Source: an uncultured Bacteroidales bacterium
GTDB lineage: Bacteria > Bacteroidota > Bacteroidia > Bacteroidales > Bacteroidaceae
Assembly (NCBI GenBank): GCA_902800925.1
Contig: CADCGD010000011.1
Coordinates: 1-64,000 of the forward strand
DNA: 64,000 nucleotides
Reading direction: 5' to 3'
The position numbers and the translations under genes were made by a program. The stretch's first letter is position 1, and every line of letters starts with the position of its first letter. Below are positions 27,330-36,398 of this stretch, piece by piece. The notes under the pieces are model-generated. The model did no database searches. It had not been told where the DNA came from and was given only the letters and a program-made list of their open reading frames with translations.

Positions 27330-28839
27330 CTTTCTGATATATGACGCCAAGGTAGCGGTACTCATCGTAGTATTCTACATGTTCTACCGCTTGTTGCTCT
27401 CGAAGGAGACCTTCCATCGGGTCAACCGCATGGTACTGCTCTCAACGGCTCTGCTGTCGTTCGTATTGCCGCTGTGTGTCATCACGACACATCAGACGGT
27501 GGTGCTTGATGCTGTGCCTGTGGTGTCTGTAGGCGACTTGCGTTCAGAGGTGCTAGAAGAGGAATCCTCGACACCCTGGTGGCAGCTTGTTATACCTATC
27601 CTATATATTATAGGTGTACTGGCCACGCTGAGTCACACCTTGCTGTCTGTATGGAAAGTCATGATGTTGGTGCGTCGCAGCGAGCGCTATCCGCAAGCCG
27701 ATGGTACTACGCTCTGTGTGGTCAAAGACGATGTGCCACCATTCAGCTTCTGCTCCTATATTGTCATGAACCATAGCGACTACGAGGCCAACGATGCCGC
27801 CGTACTCGCCCATGAACGGGGACATATCCGTCAGCACCATTCGTGCGACGTGCTCCTCGTGGATCTCCTCACCGCCCTCCAGTGGTTTAACCCCGCTATG
27901 TGGATGTTGCGCGCCGACCTGCGTGCCATCCATGAATACGAGGCTGACGGTGCAGTACTCTCTCAAGGGATTAACGCGCGTCAATATCAATATCTGTTAA
28001 TCACCAAGGCCGCAAGCATTGGCGGGTACTCCATTGCCAACGGTATCTCTCACAGTACCCTTAAAAACCGTATAACCATGATGTTACATAAGAAATCACC
28101 GCGTAGCAGTTTCATGAAGCTGCTCGCCCTCATCCCTATCGTAGGTGTTGCCCTCGCTCTGAATGCTGAGACTGTCAATGACTATGTCTATCAGCAACCT
28201 CCCAAGAAGATTGTCAAGAAGGGTAAGCAAAAAGCGACCGTTAAAATGGGACCAATCAATGAGATTGTTGTTGTGGAGCAAGCGCCTGCCACCCAAGGAA
28301 AAGTGGAACCCGTTGAAATGCCCAACGCTATGAAGGTTGAAAAAGCAGAGAAAGAAGCCTTCGACGTGGTGGAGCAGATGCCCCAGTTCCCTGGCGGTCC
28401 TGCTGCCCTGATGCAATTTCTTTCTTCGAACGTGAAATATCCGAAGGAAGCCTTTGAACAAGGCATCCAAGGACGCGTCATTGCCAACTTCGTCGTTGAG
28501 AAGGACGGAAGCATCAGTGAGGCCCGTATCGTCAAGAGTGTAGATCCGTCGCTCGATACCGAAGCCTTGCGTGTCGTCAATGCTATGCCTAATTGGACAC
28601 CAGGCATGCAGAGCGGTGAAGCTGTTCGTGTGAAGTACACTGTGCCTATCACATTTAGACTGCAGGGTGGTAGTACGGAAAAAGTAGCGGAAAAATACAT
28701 TCTGGAGATTGACGGCAAGGTGGCTGATGACTCCGAGATTGGCAACATTCCATCAGGCGACATCAAGAGCATGCACATCGAAAAGGGTGTGAATGGACAG
28801 CCCAAGAAAATCATCATCACGACCAAGAAAAAGGAATAA
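27322..28839 (+). CDS. blaR1: BlaR1-type M56 membrane metallopeptidase with TonB C-terminal domain
   Basis: 505 aa. Four hydrophobic helices (about 10-25, 38-58, 87-117, 258-277). The cytoplasmic loop has the zinc motif HERGH at 164-168 and a downstream EYEADGAV. Residues ~350-450 (PQFPGGPAALMQFLSSNVKYP ... GRVIANFVVEKDGSI ... WTPGMQSGEAVRVKYTVPI) are a TonB C-terminal domain in the periplasm in place of the penicillin-binding domain of classical BlaR1. The protein probably senses an envelope signal and cleaves the BlaI repressor. The signal is unknown. Confidence 0.9.
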   Translation: MIDFLIYDAKVAVLIVVFYMFYRLLLSKETFHRVNRMVLLSTALLSFVLPLCVITTHQTVVLDAVPVVSVGDLRSEVLEEESSTPWWQLVIPILYIIGVLATLSHTLLSVWKVMMLVRRSERYPQADGTTLCVVKDDVPPFSFCSYIVMNHSDYEANDAAVLAHERGHIRQHHSCDVLLVDLLTALQWFNPAMWMLRADLRAIHEYEADGAVLSQGINARQYQYLLITKAASIGGYSIANGISHSTLKNRITMMLHKKSPRSSFMKLLALIPIVGVALALNAETVNDYVYQQPPKKIVKKGKQKATVKMGPINEIVVVEQAPATQGKVEPVEMPNAMKVEKAEKEAFDVVEQMPQFPGGPAALMQFLSSNVKYPKEAFEQGIQGRVIANFVVEKDGSISEARIVKSVDPSLDTEALRVVNAMPNWTPGMQSGEAVRVKYTVPITFRLQGGSTEKVAEKYILEIDGKVADDSEIGNIPSGDIKSMHIEKGVNGQPKKIIITTKKKE

Positions 28840-28857
28840 GCACACTCTCTATTAATA

Positions 28858-30084
28858 ATGAACAAATTCCTAACATTGTTCTCCCTCGCCCTGCTGACGG
28901 TACTCCCCGTCAAGGGCGAGGATTCTGACTCCCTTTCCGTTTGTTTGCAGAAGGGCGACAGTTGTATGCAGCAATACAACACTTTCGAAGCATTGAAGTA
29001 TTATCAACGAGCATACGAATTGGGAAAGGGTATTGCGGGTAAACAGGCCGAGGACACTTTAAAACTTCCGATAGAAGACCTCGACAAGATGCCTCCAGAA
29101 GAAGCCGATAAGATTATCAACCAGTTGATTGCAGGAGCTGTAAATAGTGCGACAACCCCCTATTATATCTCAGCCAAGCTCGCAGATTGTTATTACAAAC
29201 GAGGTAACTATTTCCAGTGTTCCGAGTTGTTGAAAAACACTCCTGAGGATAGCCTCTCGCATGATGCTTTCCGTCAGTTGGCCTATAGCTATCAGAACCA
29301 AGGTGATAATGGTTCCTTTGTTTATTGGACGGGACGTTTAGTAGAGCACTTCCCTATGGATGGTGAGATGGTAGCGGGACTGACGCTTGGACTATCTCGT
29401 GATAATCAAGCTTGGAAAGGTATCGAGTGTGGTCTGGAATACTTTCAGAAAGATTCCACCAACATCCTTGTGAATCGAGCTATAGCAGATGCCTACTTTA
29501 TGGATCGTCAGTTTGATAATGCCGTAAGGATGTATGAACGCCTATTACAACTTGGCGATTCTACCTTCAATACGCTCTATTCTGCTGGCTTAAGCTACTC
29601 CATGATAAAAGAACTCGATCGAGCTTACCCGTATCTGCGTAATGCCTTCTTCCTTTCACAGATGCAACACGCAAATTGCGCATGGCGTCTTGGTGTGGTC
29701 TGTGTCGATACAAAGCGATTTGAGGAAGGGGTGCGCTATCTTGAACTTGCCACCCAACTACTGCTGCCAGATACTACAACAATGAAAGCCATTACGCTTT
29801 CGAAAGGTGAAGCATACTATTTAACGGAGCACTACGACAAAGCCGTAGATGCATGGAAAGAGCACCTGGCTTATAACCCATCCTCTATAGCTACCTATTA
29901 TAACATCGCCAGTGCCTACTACTATTATCTACCCAATGGTCAACTGGCAAAAACCTACTACGAGAAGTTCCTTAATCTTGCCCGCAAGGAAGAAACACCT
30001 ACCCCACAATTAAAGGAGATGATAGAAAAGGCTGAAATGCTACTTCGTACAACCAACTTCGGAAAAAGTAAAACAAAAAAATGA
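28858..30084 (+). CDS. Secreted tetratricopeptide repeat protein
   Basis: 408 aa with signal peptide (MNKFLTLFSLALLTVLPVKG). The remainder is helical with TPR-like pairs such as ALKYYQRAYELGKG, NAVRMYERLLQLGDS, GVRYLELATQLLLPD and KAVDAWKEHLAYNPSS. It probably acts as a periplasmic scaffold for protein contacts. It lies 18 nt after blaR1 and overlaps the next gene by ATGA, so it belongs to the blaI operon. A paralogue-like TPR protein is two genes downstream. Confidence 0.8.
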   Translation: MNKFLTLFSLALLTVLPVKGEDSDSLSVCLQKGDSCMQQYNTFEALKYYQRAYELGKGIAGKQAEDTLKLPIEDLDKMPPEEADKIINQLIAGAVNSATTPYYISAKLADCYYKRGNYFQCSELLKNTPEDSLSHDAFRQLAYSYQNQGDNGSFVYWTGRLVEHFPMDGEMVAGLTLGLSRDNQAWKGIECGLEYFQKDSTNILVNRAIADAYFMDRQFDNAVRMYERLLQLGDSTFNTLYSAGLSYSMIKELDRAYPYLRNAFFLSQMQHANCAWRLGVVCVDTKRFEEGVRYLELATQLLLPDTTTMKAITLSKGEAYYLTEHYDKAVDAWKEHLAYNPSSIATYYNIASAYYYYLPNGQLAKTYYEKFLNLARKEETPTPQLKEMIEKAEMLLRTTNFGKSKTKK

Positions 30085-31349
30085 AAAAGATATTCACCGT
30101 ATTACTTATCAGCACGTTGTCGCTAATCTCTGCTTTAGCGCAAGAACGCTTCAGCATCACCCTTTCCGTTGACTCAGCCATAGCCAGTCAGCCACAACAG
30201 GTGTATCTGTATTCGCAAGTAGAACGGGAAATGCAGTTGCACGATAGCATCAGCATTGACTCGATGCATCGTCAGGGAACGCTGCATGGAACGGTACCTT
30301 ACGAGTATAACGTTAACCTGATGTTCAGTCGTCGAGGTCCCGCCATCGTACCCGTCGTTGTGAAGAACGGTGATGAGATGAAGATACATGTGGGCGACGA
30401 GGACGAGGGTTTTAGCATACGATATATCGACAAGATAGAGGGTTCGCCCTCGACCCTGGAGTACGTGCGCTATTATCAGCAGATGGACAGCATCAGCGAT
30501 CTGAACCGCAAGGTTTACCGACAGATGCAACGCTACGGGATAACGGAACAGGAAGCAGACTCGTTGGGCAAGATTCGTCATGAGCTGGATATGGCTAAGG
30601 AGCGCCTTTCGCTACATTATGCCAATACAGGCAAGAGCCCTTATGGTGTGTTGGGTGCTGCGTCCAGAGTCTATGGCTCGCATAGGCTGAATCCTTCCAT
30701 GCACGGCTATACGGAAAAGGAGGTTGACCAGATGATGCACTCGGTATTGAAACGTTTTCGTGACTATCCTCCTATCCAGGCTTTCGTCAACGACAGTGTG
30801 CTTGGCAGGAACTACATGTCCGCCGAGAGCTTTGCCATCAATAGTACGTTCTGGAAACGCTATAGTCGACGGTTTTTCGATGAGACGGAAGACTCCATTA
30901 TACAACCTTTGAAAGTGGGTGACTACATGAATGTGCTCCATCTGAATGATTATCGCGGACAGTACCTCTATGTCGATTTCTGGGCCTCGTGGTGCGAGCC
31001 ATGCCTACAGCAGATGCCCAATATCAAGATGGCGGCACAAATGTTTCCAGAGAACTTGGTGGTGGTGCTGGTGTCGATGGACAAGGAATCCAAGCAATGG
31101 TGGAAAACCGTAAAGGAACTGGACTTGCGCAGTCATCCGAAAGACGAGCACCCTTACGAGATAATAAACCTTCGAGCCTTTAACGACAAGGCGGGTAAGA
31201 TGTTACCTGAGGTGAAGCGCCTCGACATTCGAACCATTCCGCATAACTATCTCGTAGATCGCACAGGACGCATCATCGCCAAGAACATCAGTAGCAATCT
31301 GCTGATAGACCGCATGAAAGAACTATTAGAAAGAGAGCACAAACGATGA
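30081..31349 (+). CDS. Periplasmic thioredoxin-like protein (TlpA/DsbE type)
   Basis: 422 aa with signal peptide. The N-terminal ~240 residues include a beta-rich part like the DUF4369 domain that precedes many Bacteroidetes thioredoxins. The C-terminal thioredoxin fold has YVDFWASWCEPCLQQMPN with the redox pair C305-C308 and the cis-Pro region DIRTIPHNYLVDRTG. It is expected to reduce disulfides in the periplasm. It overlaps both neighbours by ATGA, indicating tight coupling in the blaI operon. Confidence 0.87.
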   Translation: MKKIFTVLLISTLSLISALAQERFSITLSVDSAIASQPQQVYLYSQVEREMQLHDSISIDSMHRQGTLHGTVPYEYNVNLMFSRRGPAIVPVVVKNGDEMKIHVGDEDEGFSIRYIDKIEGSPSTLEYVRYYQQMDSISDLNRKVYRQMQRYGITEQEADSLGKIRHELDMAKERLSLHYANTGKSPYGVLGAASRVYGSHRLNPSMHGYTEKEVDQMMHSVLKRFRDYPPIQAFVNDSVLGRNYMSAESFAINSTFWKRYSRRFFDETEDSIIQPLKVGDYMNVLHLNDYRGQYLYVDFWASWCEPCLQQMPNIKMAAQMFPENLVVVLVSMDKESKQWWKTVKELDLRSHPKDEHPYEIINLRAFNDKAGKMLPEVKRLDIRTIPHNYLVDRTGRIIAKNISSNLLIDRMKELLEREHKR

Positions 31350-32323
31350 AAAGAATACTGACGACATTTTTTATTTCTCACATCTCATTCCTCATTTTAT
31401 CTGCTACCCCAGCAGATAGTTTACGTATACAGGCAAAACAACTGTTTGAGCGAGGGTACTATGCCCAAAGCATCGACTTGCTCGGAAATATCAGCGAGGA
31501 CAGTCTGACTCTTGACGATATGCGTCTGCGCTACAACTGTTTCTGTCAGACCGGACAGATAGACTCGTTGGTCTATTGGGGCAAACGTGTGCTAAAACGC
31601 AATCCTATGGCAGATATCATTCCCGATCTGACCTATCGCCTGAACAACGCAGATAAAGAACATGTAAACCCTGGGCTGGTAATTGAGATTTGTGAGCGTT
31701 ATAAGCAGCAAGATGCCACTCACATCTTAGTGAATCGTCAGTTGGCAGATGCTTACTATCTGGTGGGCAATTATGACCTGGCACTACGCGAATTGGCTAA
31801 TCTTGAGGCATTGGGCGATTCCTGCTTCAAGGTGCTCTATACCAAAGGTTTGATATATATGAACACGGCCCAATATGGTGATGCCTATGATTATCTCTCA
31901 CGAGCCACAGCCCGACACAACGATACACATGGCTATTGTCTCTTTTTGTTAGGCATTGCAGCCAATAAGATAGGATTAGGTGCTGAAGCACTAGGCTATT
32001 TGAGCGAGGCAGAGAAACTGATGGTTCCTGACCGTAAGACCCTGTTTCGCCTGCATCAGGAATTGGCAGAATCGTTCCGCATGAAGGGAGAGCCCGACTT
32101 CCGCTTGCAAGAGCTAAAAGAGTGTATGCGCTATGCTGAGGAAAAGGACGTCAATACCCTCACTTATCAGATGGGTAAATGCTATCTGCAACTACGCCAG
32201 TTCGACAAAGCTCGTGAAACCCTCAGCCGATTTCTTGAAGCTACTAAGGATAAGGAATATAACAATTCAATCAAATCCATGCGTCAGTCAGCAGAAGAAT
32301 GCCTCCGCATGATGATGTGGTGA
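31346..32323 (+). CDS. Secreted tetratricopeptide repeat protein
   Basis: 325 aa with N-terminal hydrophobic signal. The order of motifs resembles the TPR protein at 28858 (ISEDSLTLDDMRLRYN and THILVNRQLADAYYLVGNYDLALREL compare with the equivalent parts there), so the two are probably diverged duplicates flanking the thioredoxin gene. Last gene of the blaI operon; about 85 nt later a new promoter follows. Confidence 0.78.
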   Translation: MKRILTTFFISHISFLILSATPADSLRIQAKQLFERGYYAQSIDLLGNISEDSLTLDDMRLRYNCFCQTGQIDSLVYWGKRVLKRNPMADIIPDLTYRLNNADKEHVNPGLVIEICERYKQQDATHILVNRQLADAYYLVGNYDLALRELANLEALGDSCFKVLYTKGLIYMNTAQYGDAYDYLSRATARHNDTHGYCLFLLGIAANKIGLGAEALGYLSEAEKLMVPDRKTLFRLHQELAESFRMKGEPDFRLQELKECMRYAEEKDVNTLTYQMGKCYLQLRQFDKARETLSRFLEATKDKEYNNSIKSMRQSAEECLRMMMW

Positions 32324-32442
32324 TGATAATAAAGTTTAAGAAAATCTTAATTTATTAATTACTAAGAATTTATAAACTATTTTTCATACACTCTTTAACG
32401 AAGAATCTTTATCTTTGCAGCATCAATCCGATGCAACCGTAA

Positions 32443-32916
32443 ATGATTAGATTCTTCATTTTGATAATATGCCTGTCTGCCTTGGCCGTGATGGCCAAGG
32501 CACAGGTTTCTACTGACAAGAAAGAAGTCAGCGTGCCAGACTCCATCAAGAGCCCGGCAACTGACTTTGAGGAATGGTTGCGCAACGAACCCATGAAACC
32601 TGAACAGCATGACAGTTCTGTGCTGCGCCCCATGCCGCCTCGCATAGAGCGTGTCTCTCCTGACAAACTGGCTTCTTTGCGCTCTAATAAGATAGGAGTG
32701 GTTATCATGACGCCCAAGTTACGTCAGGATATGCGGTTGGCTTATCAGAGCCATTGGCTGGAACAACAACGCAAGGAGCAGGCTGGCGGCGCTATGACCG
32801 TAGGTGTCAATCCTTTGTCCTTGATAGCCCTTGCCGTAAAGAAAATCTTCCCTAAGCGCAAGTCGAAGAAGGAACGACAGCGCGAGAAACTCCAACAGAT
32901 ATTGGATAACTATTGA
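32443..32916 (+). CDS. Secreted basic protein of unknown function
   Basis: 157 aa with signal peptide (FFILIICLSALAVMAKAQ). The mature part has a Pro-rich segment (MKPEQHDSSVLRPMPPRIERV) and a strongly basic C-terminus (KKIFPKRKSKKERQREKLQ). No family recognised. It has its own promoter with -7 box TATCTTTG at 32410-32417, 25 nt before the ATG. The gene end overlaps the beginning of a decayed reading frame. Confidence 0.68.
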   Translation: MIRFFILIICLSALAVMAKAQVSTDKKEVSVPDSIKSPATDFEEWLRNEPMKPEQHDSSVLRPMPPRIERVSPDKLASLRSNKIGVVIMTPKLRQDMRLAYQSHWLEQQRKEQAGGAMTVGVNPLSLIALAVKKIFPKRKSKKERQREKLQQILDNY

Positions 32917-33095
32917 ATATTACAAGAAGTCCCCACAAGTTGTTGCAACTTTTCTGCCTGTTTTTTACGTCTACAATGCCGACTATACAGGAGATGACAT
33001 CACTACCATGTATGTCTATCAGAGAAACGATGAAGGCAAGGATATCCTGCTGACTCCCTATCGCAAGCATGAGTACACCTATGCCACTGACCAGC
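32915..33095 (+). pseudogene. Decayed C-terminal coding remnant
   Basis: An open frame without a start reads FYVYNADYTGDDITTMYVYQ and then GKDILLTPYRKHEYTY, which has the look of a real Bacteroidetes exported protein (YxYxY-rich, DUF3836-like). It is then lost in unlike sequence. It begins inside the end of the previous gene, so it is a leftover of a larger gene. The rest of 33100-33280 shows no recognisable feature. Confidence 0.4.
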
Positions 33096-33280
33096 GAGAT
33101 ACAAGTCACCGAAATGCCCCTCCTCTTTGCCGAGCAGTGACTGTCAGACTCCAACTCATCAAAAAAATGCCGTCACCTTTCACCGACATGCCGGAGATGC
33201 CGATAAACAGATGGCTTGCAGGCAAGCACGGTGCGTGCGGACGTTCCACTCTGCTTCCACTTCGCCTCCACAGCATGGGG

Positions 33281-33364
33281 TGTCAGCGAGACAGCTGTTC
33301 CTGTCAGTGAGACAGTTGAGGCCAGCAACGAGATAGCTTATCCCAGTATTGAGACAGCTGTAAC
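33281..33364 (+). repeat. 21-bp imperfect tandem repeat, four units
   Basis: Units of exactly 21 nt (33281, 33302, 33323, 33344), each built around GAGACAGCTG or GAGATAGCTT. An open frame through the array would give seven-residue repeats (VSETAVP, VSETVEA and so on), suggesting former coding sequence. Two further partial units follow the hairpin at 33391-33430. Confidence 0.7.
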
Positions 33365-33390
33365 GGTGAGAAAACGGTGAGCATTTTAGT

Positions 33391-33430
33391 AAAAACGGTG
33401 AGCGTTTCCCAGAAATCGCTCACCGTTTTT
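33391..33430. terminator. Strong hairpin within the repeat region
   Basis: Perfect 14-bp stem (AAAAACGGTGAGCG with CGCTCACCGTTTTT), 12-nt loop, A-run and T-run flanks on the two sides. Two extra half copies of ACGGTGAG precede it. No intact gene directly upstream needs it. Confidence 0.65.
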
Positions 33431-33722
33431 CCATGAGACAGCTTATCCTGCAATCAGGACAGTTTCTCCCGTCATCCTATTAGTTGTTCTTTTGCGCACG
33501 GTACCCTCGCGTGTTCCTTATTATGTTTGTGACGGGAAATGATGGCAAAGTGAAAGGGCTAATCCTCGCTATCGCCTTTGTACACAGGGAAAGTGGAACG
33601 TGACGGCATTTTTTTGAAGGGAAACATAGTAACTGTGATTGCAATTAATAGTTTTTTCGCAGAAACCTTTTCTCTTCCTTGGTTGTCTGTTGAAAATAGT
33701 ATATCTTTGCAGGATAATTCAG

Positions 33723-33872
33723 ATGCCCCCAAAAGAATCAAATCAAAATGGAGATATGGAATGGATGAGAAGCTTAACGAGATTCAATCAAAAACCTGTC
33801 CCCGTGATTGACTGTTTTCCTTATGAAGCCTTCTTAGAGTTCCATTGGAGTTGTTTAAGGTGGTTATCGTAA
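33723..33872 (+). CDS. Possible 49-residue small protein
   Basis: ATG at 33723 lies 13 nt after a -7 box TATCTTTG (33702-33709), the same arrangement as real genes here. The protein begins MPPKESNQNGDMEW and contains PVIDCFPYEAFLEFHW. It matches no family I know and could be a truncated gene. The flanking DNA 33431-33700 holds only short overlapping frames on both strands and no clear gene. Confidence 0.35.
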   Translation: MPPKESNQNGDMEWMRSLTRFNQKPVPVIDCFPYEAFLEFHWSCLRWLS

Positions 33873-34085
33873 AGCTAGTGTCACATGGGAATATCTTTAA
33901 TGAAATGTTAAATTATTGCCTTAACGAAAAAATATTTGCGAAATAATTTGGTTTATATTATAAACTTCTTTATCTTTGCAGCGTGAACCGGACACAATAG
34001 GCTAAATTCGGGCTTTCTGCAGGAGCACGGACGAGGCCAGAGAGTATTAAAACAAACGTAGAACAACTTTTAAAATGAAACAACA

Positions 34086-34712
34086 ATGGAAGTAGATAAC
34101 AATCTGACTGCTGAGCGCAGTCTAGAGATTATTAGAGAATCAATAGAACGCAGTCAGCGAACCATCAACAAGAATTCGGCCCTGCCGCTTATTTGGTGGG
34201 GAGTCTGTGTTGCCGTATTTTCACTTTTTATCGCATACCTGTGGAAGAATCATGGTGGGCCAGTGTGGAATATGCTTTGGGCCGTATTATGGTTGATAGG
34301 ATATGCAGGCAATTGGATGATTGACAAGCGAAGGGAGAGCGTACCTACAACCTTTGTGGGGAAAATCGTCAGTTATGTGTGGTCAACATTTGGCATATTC
34401 TGCTGTGGTATAGGCATGATATTCGGTTTTATCGGTTGCGCTGTGTTACCAATGGAACTGATTTTGCCCAAAGTGTATGCATTTGGCTGCATTACAAGCG
34501 TCATCTCCTTGTGTTTTGGGATGGGTACAACCATCACGGGACTTGTCATCCGAAACCGCATCATTCAGGTATGTGGTCTTATCGCGGGTATCGGTGGATT
34601 TTTCGGTGCTTTTCACTTCTCTGGTCATACACAACTCTATGTGATGGCTATTGTGGCCTTGATTGGTCTGGTTGTGCCAGGCATAACGATTCTCTTGCAA
34701 AACCAGAAATAA
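34086..34712 (+). CDS. Multispanning membrane protein of unknown function
   Basis: 208 aa with an N-terminal soluble helix (AERSLEIIRESIERSQRTINKN) and about five or six TM helices. It shares a transcript with a winged-helix regulator 12 nt downstream, a pairing common in Bacteroidetes where a small membrane protein accompanies an HTH_34-type regulator. The promoter box TATCTTTG is at 33971-33978, leaving a ~100-nt GC-rich leader. A six-codon frame (ATG 34075, MKQQWK) ends inside the first codons of this gene. Function unknown. Confidence 0.7.
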   Translation: MEVDNNLTAERSLEIIRESIERSQRTINKNSALPLIWWGVCVAVFSLFIAYLWKNHGGPVWNMLWAVLWLIGYAGNWMIDKRRESVPTTFVGKIVSYVWSTFGIFCCGIGMIFGFIGCAVLPMELILPKVYAFGCITSVISLCFGMGTTITGLVIRNRIIQVCGLIAGIGGFFGAFHFSGHTQLYVMAIVALIGLVVPGITILLQNQK

Positions 34713-34724
34713 GGAGGTACGAAC

Positions 34725-35018
34725 ATGTTCAAGCCATTAGACCCCCTGCTTCACTCCGAGTTGCGACTAGCCGTGATGTCGCTGCTCATCAGTGCAGAAG
34801 AAGCCGAGTTCCCGTACATCAAGGAGCAGACGGGAGCCACGGCGGGCAACCTGAGTGTGCAGATAGACAAACTCTCGGCAGCGGGCTACATTGAGGTGGA
34901 GAAGACTTTTAAGGGCAAGAAACCCTGTACCCTCTGCCGTATCACACCTACAGGACTGAAAGCTTTTGAGGAATATGTTAAAGCTCTGAAAGGTTATCTT
35001 AATGTAAAAAAGACATGA
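34725..35018 (+). CDS. Winged-helix transcriptional regulator (HTH_34 type)
   Basis: 97 aa. The sequence ELRLAVMSLLISAEEAEFPYIKEQTGATAGNLSVQIDKLSAAGYIEVEKTFKGKKPCTLCRITPTGLKAFEEYV is split here only by its motifs: helix 2-turn-helix 3 at TGATAGNLSVQIDKL, then wing FKGKKP. It resembles the MarR/ArsR-like DNA-binding HTH_34 family. It probably controls its own operon. It overlaps the hydrolase gene by 4 nt (ATGA). Confidence 0.85.
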   Translation: MFKPLDPLLHSELRLAVMSLLISAEEAEFPYIKEQTGATAGNLSVQIDKLSAAGYIEVEKTFKGKKPCTLCRITPTGLKAFEEYVKALKGYLNVKKT

Positions 35019-36313
35019 AGACAAGATTTATCATTCTATTTTTATTGATTGGCTTCATAGCTATCGTAACAAAAGCACAAGTCTGTGACATAAAAGGCGA
35101 TTGGACGGGAAAGCTGAGTGTGTATGGAAATGAAATTCCACTTGTGTTCCATTTTGATGGTGAGAAATGTACGATAGACTCGCCTGACCAAGGCGCAAAG
35201 GGTATTCCTGCACAGTTGGAACGTACGGCAATGGGCATCAAAGTCGCCGTTCCGTCTATCAATGCCAATTATGAGGGTGTCAATATAGGCGATTCCGTTA
35301 TGGGTACGTTCAAACAACACGGGCAGTCGTTCCCGCTGACTCTCAAACCAGGCTCAGTGAAACGTAACCGTCCGCAGACCCCAACGCCTCCCTATCCGTA
35401 TCAAGCGCAAGAGGTGAATTTCAGAAACGGCGATGCCGTATTGCAAGGTACGCTGGTCACACCAGAAAATGTTTCCAGTCAAACCCCGGTACTGTTGATG
35501 GTGACAGGCAGCGGCCTGCAAAACAGGGATGAGGAAGTCTTTGAACACAAGCCGTTTGCTGTGATTGCTGACGCTCTGGCGCGGCAGGGCTTCGCTACGC
35601 TTCGTTATGACGACCGTGGCTTCGGCGAATCAAAGGGCGACCTCGTGAATGTCACCACAGAAGACCTCAAAAACGATGCTTTGGCAGGAGTGGAACTCTT
35701 GCGTAAACAGTTTAACCGTGTGGGCATACTTGGGCATAGCGAAGGGGGCACCATCGGACTGATGTTGGCAGCCGAGGGTAAAGTGGACTTCGTGGTGAGT
35801 CTGGCTGGAGGTGTCGTTTCGTTTGAGAAAACACTGTTGGAACAAAACCGATGGACACTTCAAAAGACTGGATACTCGCGAGATGTGATAGACCGCTATT
35901 GTACGGCTCTCGAAAGCCTGTTCGACGATCTGAAAGCTGGCAGGAATCCTGAAACGACCAACTACGGCCTACCTACAGAACTGGAGAAAAACCTACAAAT
36001 AGCAAAAGTACAGAGCAGTACACCCTATATGCGCTATTTCCTTGCACTGGACTTGACCGACCGTCTGGGAAAAATAACCTGTCCTGTGCTGGCGCTGAAC
36101 GGAACAAAAGACCGTCAAGTGAACAGCGAAGAAAACTTGAATGCTCTTATGGACAGGTTGGCTGGTCAGAAAGAAATCAAAGCCATAGAAGGACTCAATC
36201 ACATGTTCCAGCACTGCAATACAGGCGATCCGAGCGAATATAAGGATATCGAAGAAACTTTTGCGCCAGAAGCCCTTGAAGTCATCACTACATGGCTGAA
36301 GATGTTTAAATAG
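35015..36313 (+). CDS. Secreted alpha/beta hydrolase
   Basis: 432 aa with signal peptide (FIILFLLIGFIAIVTKA). Residues ~25-125 form a beta-rich N-terminal domain (GDWTGKLSVYGNEIPLVFHF). The hydrolase domain has VLLMVTGSGLQNRD (oxyanion region), the nucleophile elbow GHSEGG, an acid in LNGTKDRQVN and His in EGLNHMFQ. Related proteins are annotated as esterases or S9-like peptidases; the substrate is unknown. Third gene in the operon with the regulator. Confidence 0.85.
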   Translation: MKTRFIILFLLIGFIAIVTKAQVCDIKGDWTGKLSVYGNEIPLVFHFDGEKCTIDSPDQGAKGIPAQLERTAMGIKVAVPSINANYEGVNIGDSVMGTFKQHGQSFPLTLKPGSVKRNRPQTPTPPYPYQAQEVNFRNGDAVLQGTLVTPENVSSQTPVLLMVTGSGLQNRDEEVFEHKPFAVIADALARQGFATLRYDDRGFGESKGDLVNVTTEDLKNDALAGVELLRKQFNRVGILGHSEGGTIGLMLAAEGKVDFVVSLAGGVVSFEKTLLEQNRWTLQKTGYSRDVIDRYCTALESLFDDLKAGRNPETTNYGLPTELEKNLQIAKVQSSTPYMRYFLALDLTDRLGKITCPVLALNGTKDRQVNSEENLNALMDRLAGQKEIKAIEGLNHMFQHCNTGDPSEYKDIEETFAPEALEVITTWLKMFK

Positions 36314-36366
36314 CAAGAGCTTGATAAGAGGCTAATTAGTTGTCTGCCAGACGGCGCAGCTCCTTT

Positions 36367-36398
36367 AACCCAAATCAGTCTAATGACCGATTTGGGTT
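36367..36398. terminator. Hairpin between convergent genes
   Basis: AACCCAAATC pairs with GATTTGGGTT over a 12-nt loop. It includes the last codons of the minus-strand gene ending at 36375. Confidence 0.5.

Noticed and set aside
26967-28839. Beta-lactam resistance locus
   Set aside because: blaI and blaR1 are present but the sensor lacks a penicillin-binding domain and no beta-lactamase or PBP gene is in the operon.
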